A program made the position numbers and the translations under genes. A stretch of DNA of 64,000 bases, taken from positions 62,001 to 126,000 of the forward strand of contig NZ_FQZO01000006.1 of the NCBI RefSeq assembly GCF_900142075.1, given 5' to 3'. The notes under the pieces are model-generated. The model worked only from the letters and a program-made list of their open reading frames with translations, was not told where the DNA came from and searched no databases. Source of the DNA: Clostridium amylolyticum. GTDB lineage: Bacteria > Bacillota > Clostridia > Clostridiales > Clostridiaceae. Shown here in pieces: positions 55,258-63,999 of this stretch (positions within the stretch are counted from its first letter, which is position 1; every line of letters starts with the position of its first letter).

Positions 55258-56343
55258 TTAATTATCCTCCTTAAGCATTTCATCTTTAATTTGTTTTAAT
55301 ATTTCATCATCTTTATTTATAGCTTCTGCAATTTTAATATGTTTTTTAGCATTTTCTATCTCATTATTATAGTAATAACTCAATATCAAATTAGTGCATA
55401 TATCAATACTTTTTGTTGCATCAAAAGCTGCTCTAAAATACTTAATGGAGTTATGATAATCTCCTAAAGCTGCATAGTTTATCCCTAATTCATTTATAAC
55501 ATCAATATACGAGTTATCCATCTCTAATGCCTCGTAAAGATAATAAATAGCTTTTTCATAAAGTTCAATATTTCTATAAGCTATGGCTAAATAATATAGG
55601 ATTGAAGGATTATTCTCTCCCTCATCCAACTTTTGTAACAATATTTTAATAGCCTCTTCTGGCTTATCTTCTAAATTGTTAGTAACTTTGCTATAGTCTA
55701 GTCTATCTTCTAATTCTTTTATGAAATCTTGTATTTCCTGTGTGCTTTCTCCGCCTTTGGCAAGATAATTATGAATTTTAACATTGGCATTGTCAAAGGA
55801 ACCCTTAGAAAAATCTATTAATGCTTCAATTAAATAAGGATAAGCATCTTGATAAAATTCTTTATATTCATTTAAAAGTTCCAGCTGTACATCATTAAAA
55901 TCAGCATTTTGTTCTCGTAATATTTCTCCTACAGCTAAGGCATTATGAAAAATGTCCTTCTCCTTAGTAACTTTAAGAAGTCCTCTTAAATAAATAAATG
56001 CATCTTCATAATTTCCTTTTTGATATTCTTTGGATATTACGCTTTTAATATAGTTGATAGAATCCTTCAAATAACCTAAAATGGCCAGATAAATACTATT
56101 GTATTTAAAATTAGAATCTGCACCTAAGACATAATACATTCCTTGAACTATATATTGTGTTTTAATATACTCACTAATATTTTTATCTTCCACAATATAC
56201 TTTGTATTAATAGGAATTGAAACTACATCTCCTAATTCTTTTTCATTATATAAAGATGAAATATTCTTTGTTAAAAATTCAGTTTTTAATTCAATAAACA
56301 AATAATTTTTAAGCTTTTCCCTGAACTTTACGTTGTAATCCAT
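55258..56343 (-). CDS. Tetratricopeptide-repeat protein
   Basis: This 361-residue helical protein has clear TPR units in its C-terminal half (YYLAIAYRNIELYEKAIYYL, then YIDVINELGINYAALGDYHN). The N-terminal region is less repetitive. There is no signal peptide. It probably acts as a scaffold; position directly before the CpsC-CpsD-CpsB genes suggests involvement in polysaccharide export or regulation, by context only. Confidence 0.8.
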   Translation of the reverse strand: MDYNVKFREKLKNYLFIELKTEFLTKNISSLYNEKELGDVVSIPINTKYIVEDKNISEYIKTQYIVQGMYYVLGADSNFKYNSIYLAILGYLKDSINYIKSVISKEYQKGNYEDAFIYLRGLLKVTKEKDIFHNALAVGEILREQNADFNDVQLELLNEYKEFYQDAYPYLIEALIDFSKGSFDNANVKIHNYLAKGGESTQEIQDFIKELEDRLDYSKVTNNLEDKPEEAIKILLQKLDEGENNPSILYYLAIAYRNIELYEKAIYYLYEALEMDNSYIDVINELGINYAALGDYHNSIKYFRAAFDATKSIDICTNLILSYYYNNEIENAKKHIKIAEAINKDDEILKQIKDEMLKEDN

Positions 56344-56398
56344 TTATTCCTCCCCATGCTGTTAAATAACATAAATAACTTTTTATATAAAAAATTCA

Positions 56399-58129
56399 CT
56401 ATTTAATTATTTCATTAATAAGGCTCATCATATAGTCTTTAAGAACTTCTGTCTTAATATCTGCTTCTTTTTCGTCCCTACCTTTAACAGAAAGATAAAT
56501 TTTCATTTTAGGTTCAGTGCCGGAAGGCCTTATTACCACCCATGAGCTATCCTCTAAAATAAATTTAATCACATTGGATTTTGGAAGAAAAATATTTTCT
56601 TCTGTTTCATTAATTATATTTTTATTAATACTTAATTTATAATCTAGTTTATTTTTAATATTTACTTTATTAATTTCTTTCATATTTGAATTTCTAAGGG
56701 TTTCTATACATCTTGATATCTTATCCTGTCCATCTTTTCCTGGAAGCTCCAAAGATAAAAGTTTTTCTTTAAAATAACCATAGCTTTCATATAATTCCTT
56801 TAATGCATCATAAAGGGTTTTTCCTAAAAGTTTATAGTATAAGACCATTTCACAAATAAGCATGGAGGCAATAACAGCATCCTTATCTCTTACAAAATCT
56901 CCTGCTAAATATCCATAACTTTCTTCAAATCCAAAAACAAAGGACTTTTCTTTATTTTTTTCATATTCCTTTATCTTTTCTCCAATATATTTAAACCCTG
57001 TTAAGACCTCAAAAAGTTCCACCTTATTTTCTTCACATATTTGTTTTACCGCATCACTGGTAACTATGGTTTTAATTATTACACTATTTTCAGGAAGCTT
57101 ATCCCTCTCTCTTAAAGAAGTAATAATATAATTAGTAAGGAGCATTCCTGTTTCATTACCTGTTAACACCCTATACTCATTAGAGCTATCTTTTACAACA
57201 ACTCCTATTCTATCACAATCCGGGTCAGTTCCAAATATTAAATCTGGGTGAATATCTTTTGCCATAGCGAGAGCTAATTTAAAAACACTAGGTTCTTCTG
57301 GGTTTGGATAAGGAGCTGTAGGAAAATTACCGTTAGGTAATTCTTGTTCTTTAACTACCTTTAAGTTTTTGTATCCTAATTCCCCAAGTACCCTTCTTAC
57401 AGGCATATTCCCTGAGCCATGAATAGGTGTATATATAATTTTTAGGTTTTCGGCTGAGGTTTTTACAAGCTCTTCTCTTATAGTTAGGCTTTTTACTTTT
57501 TCAATATATATTTTATCTATATCTTCTCCTATATAAACAAGAAGATTTTTTTCTAAGGCTTCTTTTTCCGAAATAGTTTTAATTATAGAAAAATCTTCTA
57601 TTTTATTTATATATGACAATATTTCCTTAGCAGAAGCATCGGTTACTTGTCCACCATCATCTCCGTAAACCTTATATCCATTATATTCTTTTGGGTTATG
57701 GGAAGCAGTAATAACAATACCTGCCCTGCAATTTAAATGTTTAACAGTAAAAGAAAGCATAGGTGTAGGCCTCAGATCATTAAATAAATAAACTTTAATA
57801 TTATTTGCACACAATGTTAATGCGGCAGCTTTAGCAAATTCCACTGATTTGTTTCTAGAATCATAAGCTATAGCCACACATTTATTTTTATCATAATTAT
57901 TATTTATATAATGAGATAATCCCTGGGTAGCTTTACTTACGGTATATACATTCATCCTATTGTTACCAGCGCCAATAATACCTCTTAACCCGCCAGTGCC
58001 AAATTCTAGATCTTTATAAAATCTATCTTCTATATCTTTTTCATCTTTAATATTTCTTAATTCTTCTTTAAATTCTTCATCTATAATATCACTGTTTAAC
58101 CAATAATTATATTTATCCTTATAAGTCAT
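56399..58129 (-). CDS. Phosphohexomutase (phosphoglucomutase family)
   Basis: This alpha-D-phosphohexomutase interconverts hexose 1- and 6-phosphates. The phosphoserine loop is ITASHNPKEYNGYK, the metal loop GTDPDCDRIG, the sugar-binding FGFEESYGY and the phosphate-binding loop IRPSGTEPKMKIY. Length of 576 aa fits the PgcA type. It can supply sugar-1-phosphates for the adjacent polysaccharide genes. Ribosome site AAGGAGG. Confidence 0.94.
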   Translation of the reverse strand: MTYKDKYNYWLNSDIIDEEFKEELRNIKDEKDIEDRFYKDLEFGTGGLRGIIGAGNNRMNVYTVSKATQGLSHYINNNYDKNKCVAIAYDSRNKSVEFAKAAALTLCANNIKVYLFNDLRPTPMLSFTVKHLNCRAGIVITASHNPKEYNGYKVYGDDGGQVTDASAKEILSYINKIEDFSIIKTISEKEALEKNLLVYIGEDIDKIYIEKVKSLTIREELVKTSAENLKIIYTPIHGSGNMPVRRVLGELGYKNLKVVKEQELPNGNFPTAPYPNPEEPSVFKLALAMAKDIHPDLIFGTDPDCDRIGVVVKDSSNEYRVLTGNETGMLLTNYIITSLRERDKLPENSVIIKTIVTSDAVKQICEENKVELFEVLTGFKYIGEKIKEYEKNKEKSFVFGFEESYGYLAGDFVRDKDAVIASMLICEMVLYYKLLGKTLYDALKELYESYGYFKEKLLSLELPGKDGQDKISRCIETLRNSNMKEINKVNIKNKLDYKLSINKNIINETEENIFLPKSNVIKFILEDSSWVVIRPSGTEPKMKIYLSVKGRDEKEADIKTEVLKDYMMSLINEIIK

Positions 58130-58243
58130 TTATTTGCCTCCTTGAAATATACACCAAATTAATTATACTATATTTTAAAATAAATAAAATAAAAATAATA
58201 ATTAAAAACTTAAACAAAGAAAATCTCATTATATAGTAATGAA

Positions 58244-58287
58244 AATAGAGAAATATTGTGCTTAATTTGGCACAATATTTCTCTATT
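58244..58287. terminator. Long hairpin after rplY
   Basis: A perfect 17-bp stem (AATAGAGAAATATTGTG with its complement at 58271-58287) closes a ten-base loop. The minus tail is TTCATTAC, so it is not a classical terminator but is well placed to end the L25 transcript. Confidence 0.65.
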
Positions 58288-58300
58288 ATATTTTTGTAGG

Positions 58301-58867
58301 TTAATCAATAATCTCTTCTACTTTTTGTTCAAAGCTAACGGATGCAACAATGGAGTTTAAGTCATCTAGTATGGAGATTTCTTCAGCTACTTCTATGTCA
58401 GATAATTTAAATATACTGCCAATTTTAGCATTGCTTAAATCTAAAGTTATATATTTGGGTAGTTTATCTGGTATACAGCTGACCTTTATATTGCTTTTTT
58501 CCTTTTGTACTACAGCTCCTCTTTCATTAAGATGTCTTTCTCCAGTATAATTAATGGGAATATTGGCAGTTATGATTTTATTGCCTTTAAGTTCTTCTAG
58601 GTCAATGTGAATTAACTTGTGGGTAACAGGTTCCCTTTGCACCTCTTTAATTAATGCTTCATGGATATCTCCGTTAATTTTTATCTTAATAATACCATGC
58701 TGTCCGTTTTCATAGATTTCTCTATTTAATTCCATTTCACTAATTTCAAACATGCAATTTCTCATATTATTTCCATATAATATACCAGGTACATTACCGT
58801 TCCTTCTAATCTTTTTAGCACTTTTTCCAGCAGAACTTTCTCTAATACTTGCAGTTAAAATTTCCAT
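58301..58867 (-). CDS. rplY: 50S ribosomal protein L25, CTC form
   Basis: It has the 5S rRNA-binding L25 domain (about residues 5-90, SAGKSAKKIRRNGNVPGILYG) and the extra C-terminal CTC/TL5 domain. Length is 188 aa, typical for clostridia. AGGAGGG precedes the ATG. It appears to be transcribed alone. Confidence 0.93.
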   Translation of the reverse strand: MEILTASIRESSAGKSAKKIRRNGNVPGILYGNNMRNCMFEISEMELNREIYENGQHGIIKIKINGDIHEALIKEVQREPVTHKLIHIDLEELKGNKIITANIPINYTGERHLNERGAVVQKEKSNIKVSCIPDKLPKYITLDLSNAKIGSIFKLSDIEVAEEISILDDLNSIVASVSFEQKVEEIID

Positions 58868-59049
58868 ATAAATCCCTCCTAGAAAGTATTATGGTCAAGA
58901 CTTAATAATATTATTCAGCTGTTTTGTGTTTTTCTATTGCATTGTAAAAATAATTAACTTATAATTAAGTTGTTTTTTCAAGTAACGACAAAATATTTCT
59001 AGCATTAACTGAAAAACTTATAATAAATGAAGGAAGGTGCCGTATAAAG

Positions 59050-60513
59050 TTGTATAAACTCGATCAAGATGAAACTCCTCTTTTTGATGCTTTAATGGAA
59101 TATGTTAATAGAGAAACCATTCCCTTTCATGTACCTGGTCATAAAAAAGGTGTAGGGATGGATGAAGAATTTAAAGATTTTATAGGTGTGAACCCTTTTA
59201 AAATCGATGTAACTGTCTTCAAACTAGTAGATAGTTTACACCATCCTACTGGCCCTATTAAAAAGGCGCAGCTACTTGCAGCCGATGCCTACGGTTCAGA
59301 TGCAGCATTCTTTTCAATCCATGGCACCTCTGGTGCAATACAGGCTATGATTATGTCTGTAGTAAGTTCTGGAGATAAGATTTTGGTACCAAGAAATGTT
59401 CATAAATCCGTTACTGCGGGAATAATTTTGAGCGGGGCTCTTCCAGTATATATGCAGCCGGAACTTGATAAAAAAGTAGGTATTGCTCAAGGAGTAACAC
59501 CAGAAACCGTAGAAGCAACATTAAAAGACAATCCTGATGCAAAAGCAGTGCTCATAATAAATCCAACTTACTATGGCGTTGCTACAGACATAAAAAAAAT
59601 CGCAGATATTGTTCATAGCTACGATATTCCACTTATAGTAGATGAAGCCCATGGTCCTCATTTGGGTTTTAATGATAAATTACCTATTTCAGCTATGGAG
59701 GCTGGAGCAGATATATGTGCTCAAAGCACTCATAAAATAATTGGTGCTTTAACACAATGCTCTTTGCTTCAAGTTAAAAGCAAATATGTGGATACACATA
59801 GAGTACAGCAAATATTAAACCTTCTTCAAACCACATCCCCATCATATATATTGATGGCTTCATTGGATTGTGCTAGAAGACAGATTGCCCTTCATGGTAA
59901 AGAACTTTTAGACAGCACCATAGAGCTAGCTAACTATGCAAGAAAAGAGATAAATACTATACCTGGCTTTTACTGTTTTGGAGAAGAAATTTTAGGTGAA
60001 CCAGGGGTATATGCTGTAGATCCTACTAAAATAACCGTAACCTGTAGAGATTTAGGTATAACAGGATATGAATTAGATACCATATTGGCAGAAAAATACC
60101 ATATACAAGTAGAATTATCTGATTTATATAATGTTTTAGCGGTAGGTTCCTTTGGAGATACTAAAGAAAGCATAGATGGCTTAATAAATGCCCTAAGAGA
60201 AATAAGTGAAGATTATAGCAATAGAAAAAATAAAAAGCCAGACTTTCTAGATATACCTGCTATTCCTGAAAGTGCACTGATTCCTAGGGAAGCCTTTAAT
60301 AGTAAAAAGGTTTCAATACCTATAAAGGAAAGTGTAGGAATGATAAGCGGAGAATTTTTACTAGCTTATCCTCCTGGTATACCTGTATTATGTCCTGGCG
60401 AGATAATCACTCAAGAGATTATAGATTACGTTTATGAACTTAAAGAAGCTGGATTGTATGTTCAAGGAACAGAAGATCCTCAGGTGGAGCATATAAAAAT
60501 AGTAAAAAGATAG
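59050..60513 (+). CDS. PLP-dependent Orn/Lys/Arg decarboxylase
   Basis: This fold type I PLP decarboxylase lacks the receiver-like wing domain, as in Firmicute SpeA/YaaO types. PLP lysine is K229 in STHKIIG, with HGTSGAIQAM, VDEAHGPHLGF and the N-terminal PFHVPGHKKGVGMD also conserved. Start is TTG with GGAAGGTG upstream; 487 aa. Substrate (arginine, lysine or ornithine) cannot be fixed from sequence; with speE in the window, arginine to agmatine is plausible. Confidence 0.92.
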   Translation: MYKLDQDETPLFDALMEYVNRETIPFHVPGHKKGVGMDEEFKDFIGVNPFKIDVTVFKLVDSLHHPTGPIKKAQLLAADAYGSDAAFFSIHGTSGAIQAMIMSVVSSGDKILVPRNVHKSVTAGIILSGALPVYMQPELDKKVGIAQGVTPETVEATLKDNPDAKAVLIINPTYYGVATDIKKIADIVHSYDIPLIVDEAHGPHLGFNDKLPISAMEAGADICAQSTHKIIGALTQCSLLQVKSKYVDTHRVQQILNLLQTTSPSYILMASLDCARRQIALHGKELLDSTIELANYARKEINTIPGFYCFGEEILGEPGVYAVDPTKITVTCRDLGITGYELDTILAEKYHIQVELSDLYNVLAVGSFGDTKESIDGLINALREISEDYSNRKNKKPDFLDIPAIPESALIPREAFNSKKVSIPIKESVGMISGEFLLAYPPGIPVLCPGEIITQEIIDYVYELKEAGLYVQGTEDPQVEHIKIVKR

Positions 60514-60538
60514 AGTACCTAGGTACTCTATCTTTTTT
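60509..60538. terminator. Bidirectional palindromic terminator
   Basis: A perfect palindrome (arms GATAGAGTACC and GGTACTCTATC plus centre) spans 60509-60532 and contains the decarboxylase stop codon. Seven Ts follow on the plus strand, and TTTTTACTATTTTTA lies on the minus side for iorB. Confidence 0.93.
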
Positions 60539-61116
60539 TACTTTAAATTAACACCTAAATTAAAGGCTTTTGAATTGAGATCAAAAAATTTAGCATTTAC
60601 GTTTCTTTTAATAATTTCACTCCAGTTTATTTTTTCTAAATCACAAGCTCTTACTAAGGCTCCTAGTAGTATGCTATTTTGTACTTTAAAGTTTCCAATA
60701 CTTTTTGCTGTTTCATAAGCGTTAATAGTTTTAAGGTGTATATTTTTTTCCATAAGCTCATTTATTATATTTTCTGGATAGGTTTCCCCTCCAATTAAAA
60801 CTGTTACAGGTCTTATTTCATAATCATTTACTATTATTGTGCCATCCTCTTTTAAATAATCCAGCCATCTAGCAGCCTCTATTTTTTCAAAGGATACAAT
60901 TACATCTACAGTTCCCTTTTCAATAAGGGGAGAATATACCTTTTCTCCATATCTTACCTGTGTTACTACGCTGCCACCTCTTTGAGCCATTCCATGCACT
61001 TCAGACATTTTAACATCGTAACCATATTCCATCAAACCCTCGGTAAAAATCTTAGACGCTAATATGGTGCCTTGTCCTCCTACCCCTACAAACAGAATAT
61101 TTTTTATATTACCCAT
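60538..61116 (-). CDS. iorB: Indolepyruvate:ferredoxin oxidoreductase, beta subunit
   Basis: This is the gamma-type domain subunit of the 2-oxoacid oxidoreductase (192 aa). Motifs are FVGVGGQGTILASKI and MSEVHGMAQRGGSVVTQVRYG. With IorA it oxidatively decarboxylates aryl pyruvates to aryl-acetyl-CoA, reducing ferredoxin. Its ATG overlaps the iorA stop (TAATG). Confidence 0.95.
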   Translation of the reverse strand: MGNIKNILFVGVGGQGTILASKIFTEGLMEYGYDVKMSEVHGMAQRGGSVVTQVRYGEKVYSPLIEKGTVDVIVSFEKIEAARWLDYLKEDGTIIVNDYEIRPVTVLIGGETYPENIINELMEKNIHLKTINAYETAKSIGNFKVQNSILLGALVRACDLEKINWSEIIKRNVNAKFFDLNSKAFNLGVNLK

Positions 61117-62876
61117 TATTGTCCCACCTTTTCTATAGCATTAAATTTGCATACTTGTTTACAGATGCCACAACCATTACACTGAGATTCATCTATAAAA
61201 ACAGTATTGTTCTTATAGCTAAGCGCTGGGCATCCTGTTCTCAAACAAGCTTTACATCTTTTACATGCTTCTTTATTTATTCTGCACTTAGAATTTTCTC
61301 TAAGCTTTAGAACTTCCTTTTTAAGTGCACAAGGCTGCTTGGTTATAATAACAAAAGGTTCTGTAGATAATTTTGCTTCTTTTACCGCTTCTTCGGTTTC
61401 AGCGATATTATACGGATCTATAACTCTAAGATTCTCCTCTTTAACCCCTAAGGATAAAACTATTTTTTCTATGTCTAAAATAGGTGCTTCTTTCCCTTGT
61501 AGCGTAAACCCTGTTCCGGGATTTTCATTATGACCTGTCATGGCTGTGGTCCTATTATCCAATATACAAGTCACTATAGGCTCCTGATTATAAATAGAGT
61601 TAATCAACCCTGTTATGCCGGAATGGAAAAATGTAGAATCCCCTATAAAAGCAAATATCTTTCTCTTATCTCCAGAAATTTTTCTAGCTTTACTTAATCC
61701 TATACCTGCAGAAACAGAAGCTCCCATACATATAACAGTATCAGTAACATTAATAGGAGGCATCATTCCCAAGGTATAGCAGCCTATATCACCTGTAGCT
61801 ATTATATCTTTATGTTTTGAAACCGCATAAAATATTCCTCTATGTGGGCAACCTGCACAAAGAACTGGTGGCCTATTAGGAAGCACCCCTTCATATTTTA
61901 AATTAGAAGTAAATTCCTCTTCTTTAATAGCTTTTCTTATTATAGAAGGGTTTAATTCTCCGCAAATAGGAAGAATGTCCTTTCCACTACATTTTATCCC
62001 TAAGGACTTAACATAATTTTCTATATAAGACTCGTTTTCTTCCACCACTATGAGTTTTTTAACTTTAGAAGCAAACTCCCTTATAAGCTTGTCTGGTAAT
62101 GGATGAGTAAATCCTAATTTCAAATAAGAAACGCTGTCTCCAAAAACTTCTCTGCAGTATTCATAGCTAATACCACTGGTTATAATACCAATGTCTTCCT
62201 TTCCCATTTCAATTTTATTCATAGAGCAGGAGTTAGAATATTCCTGTAAGTCCATTAACCTTTTTTCTACCTCTACATGCTTGGCTCTAGCATTAGCAGG
62301 AATCATTATATACTTCTTTGTATCTTTTACATAATCTTTTATATCTACTGGTATTTTCTCCCCTAATTCCACAATTCCTTTGGAATGAGACACCCTGGTG
62401 GTCAATCTAAAAAGCACCAAAGTATCAAACTTTTCACTTATCTCAAAGGCCTTAATAAAAAACTCTCTACATTCCTGTGAGTTAGAAGGCTCCACCATAG
62501 CAACTTTAGCATGAGGTGCATATAGCCTATTGTCTTGTTCATTTTGAGAGGAGTGCATTCCAGGATCATCTGCAGTAATAACCACAAAGCCACCATTTAC
62601 TCCTTCATAGGCCATAGTAAAAAGAGGATCCGCAGCTACATTAAGTCCCACATGTTTCATGGCGGTTAAACTTCTTGCTCCTCCTATAGATGCTCCAGAA
62701 GCTACCTCAAAAGCTACCTTTTCATTAGGCGCCCACTCACCATATACCCCTTCATATTTACTGAAGTTTTCTAAAATCTCTGTACTTGGTGTTCCGGGAT
62801 AAGCAGAAGCAATGGTACAGCCAGCTTCATAAGCTCCTCTTGCACAAGCTTCATTACCAGACATTATAACCTTCAT
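61116..62876 (-). CDS. iorA: Indolepyruvate:ferredoxin oxidoreductase, alpha subunit
   Basis: An N-terminal pyrimidine-binding domain (SGNEACARGAYEAG, YPGTPSTEI) precedes the thiamine-diphosphate domain (CAGCPHRG, TGDIGCYTLG, FIGDSTFFHSG) and two C-terminal ferredoxin-type clusters; the second is canonical (CNGCGICKQVCKF), the first has CKRCKACLRTGCP spacing. Length is 586 aa. The enzyme degrades tryptophan, phenylalanine and tyrosine after transamination in anaerobes. AAGGGGG precedes the ATG. Confidence 0.96.
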   Translation of the reverse strand: MKVIMSGNEACARGAYEAGCTIASAYPGTPSTEILENFSKYEGVYGEWAPNEKVAFEVASGASIGGARSLTAMKHVGLNVAADPLFTMAYEGVNGGFVVITADDPGMHSSQNEQDNRLYAPHAKVAMVEPSNSQECREFFIKAFEISEKFDTLVLFRLTTRVSHSKGIVELGEKIPVDIKDYVKDTKKYIMIPANARAKHVEVEKRLMDLQEYSNSCSMNKIEMGKEDIGIITSGISYEYCREVFGDSVSYLKLGFTHPLPDKLIREFASKVKKLIVVEENESYIENYVKSLGIKCSGKDILPICGELNPSIIRKAIKEEEFTSNLKYEGVLPNRPPVLCAGCPHRGIFYAVSKHKDIIATGDIGCYTLGMMPPINVTDTVICMGASVSAGIGLSKARKISGDKRKIFAFIGDSTFFHSGITGLINSIYNQEPIVTCILDNRTTAMTGHNENPGTGFTLQGKEAPILDIEKIVLSLGVKEENLRVIDPYNIAETEEAVKEAKLSTEPFVIITKQPCALKKEVLKLRENSKCRINKEACKRCKACLRTGCPALSYKNNTVFIDESQCNGCGICKQVCKFNAIEKVGQ

Positions 62877-62936
62877 ATAATTAGTCCCCCTTAAATTTAT
62901 TTTTTATATAAAAATCTATTAATGATAATACAGATT

Positions 62937-63830
62937 TTATCCGATGGCTGCCCCTAAAGCTATAGAATATAACTTAGATTTTGCAGTATCCGCTCTAGAC
63001 ACTAAAACAATAGGACATTTCGCTCCTACTATCACTCCTGCACTGACAGAACCAGCAAAATACGTTAAACATTTTCCTACCATATTTCCACATTCAATAT
63101 TAGGTACAAGAAGCACATCAGCATCCCCTGCAACTTGGCTTACAACCCCTTTATGCTTCGCTGCTTCTAAGTTTATAGCATTATCAAAAGCTAAAGGACC
63201 ATCAATGATACAACCTTTAATTTGTCCTCTTTTATTCATCATAGCTAAAGATGCTGCGTCTACGGTGGATTGCATTTTAGTATTTACATTTTCTATAGCT
63301 GCTAAAGCGGCAACTTTAGGAGTTTCTATATTAAATGCCTTACATACTGACAGCGCATTATTTATTATACCTACCTTATCCTTTAATTCTGGAAAAGTTA
63401 CCATACCTCCATCTGTTAAAAATAATAATTTATGGTAATTAGGTACCTGGTAAACCATTACATGAGATAATGTATCATTTTTTCTTATGCCATATTCTTT
63501 ATGCAGCACAGCTCTTAAAAGATCCGCTGTATTTAACTTTCCTTTCATTAAAAAGTCATTTTCACCATCTCTAATGGATTTTACCGCTTCTAGAGCGCAC
63601 TGTGCTTCATCTTCTACATTTTTTATTTCCATATGCTTTAAATCAATATTGTTTTTTTCAGCAACTTTCCTTATGTTAACTTCATTGCCATAAATTTTAG
63701 CAGTAATTATTCCTAAATTTACTGCTTCATAAACGGCCTTTAAAACTTCACTATCTTCTGCTACTGCCACCGCTAGCCTTTTCTTCTCCAAGCTATTTGC
63801 TTTTTTTAACAAAATATCTAATGTGTTCAT
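62937..63830 (-). CDS. ptb: Phosphate butyryltransferase-like acyltransferase
   Basis: This protein of the PTA/PTB family has 297 aa and exchanges CoA and phosphate on an acyl-CoA. Motifs are MKGKLNTADLLRAVL, LSHVMVY, FLTDGGMVTFPEL and VLLVPNIECGNMVGKCL. The linked iorA-iorB suggest it may act on aryl-acetyl-CoA or branched-chain acyl-CoA, producing acyl phosphates; this is inference. A butyrate kinase partner is not next to it. Confidence 0.9.
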   Translation of the reverse strand: MNTLDILLKKANSLEKKRLAVAVAEDSEVLKAVYEAVNLGIITAKIYGNEVNIRKVAEKNNIDLKHMEIKNVEDEAQCALEAVKSIRDGENDFLMKGKLNTADLLRAVLHKEYGIRKNDTLSHVMVYQVPNYHKLLFLTDGGMVTFPELKDKVGIINNALSVCKAFNIETPKVAALAAIENVNTKMQSTVDAASLAMMNKRGQIKGCIIDGPLAFDNAINLEAAKHKGVVSQVAGDADVLLVPNIECGNMVGKCLTYFAGSVSAGVIVGAKCPIVLVSRADTAKSKLYSIALGAAIG

Positions 63831-63869
63831 AGTACACCTCTACAAATTTATTTAATATTCTCTAAGCTT

Positions 63870-63899
63870 AGTATAAGAACTTTATCATATATATGTCAA
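63870..63899 (-). promoter_or_regulatory. Sigma-A promoter of ptb-iorA-iorB with flanking palindromes
   Basis: On the minus strand TTGACA (63899-63894) and TATACT (63875-63870) are separated by 18 bases. A perfect palindrome with an AAGCTT core, TAATAAAGCTTTATTA (63907-63922), lies just upstream of the -35 box, and another, CTAAGCTTAG (63862-63871), overlaps the -10 end; they may be operators. Confidence 0.8.
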
Positions 63900-63928
63900 T
63901 TTATTCTAATAAAGCTTTATTAAATTAA

Positions 63929-63955
63929 AGGGCACATGAATAGACCATGCACCCT
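63929..63955 (-). terminator. Terminator of the gene upstream of ptb
   Basis: On the minus strand AGGGTGCATG pairs with CATGTGCCCT (G-T pairs inside), followed by TTAATTTAATAAAG. It separates ptb from the gene entering at the right edge. Confidence 0.7.
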
Positions 63956-63972
63956 AATACAAGTTAAATTAT

Positions 63973-63999
63973 TTATTTTTTTAAAGCATATCTCATCCT
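63973..63999 (-). CDS. Possible C-terminal end of a gene continuing beyond the window
   Basis: Only the last eight codons are visible in the one open minus-strand frame (RMRYALKK, stop at 63975-63973). The other two frames close at once, and a terminator follows 18 bases later, so a gene end here is plausible. Nothing more can be said about its identity. Confidence 0.35.
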   Translation of the reverse strand, partial: RMRYALKK

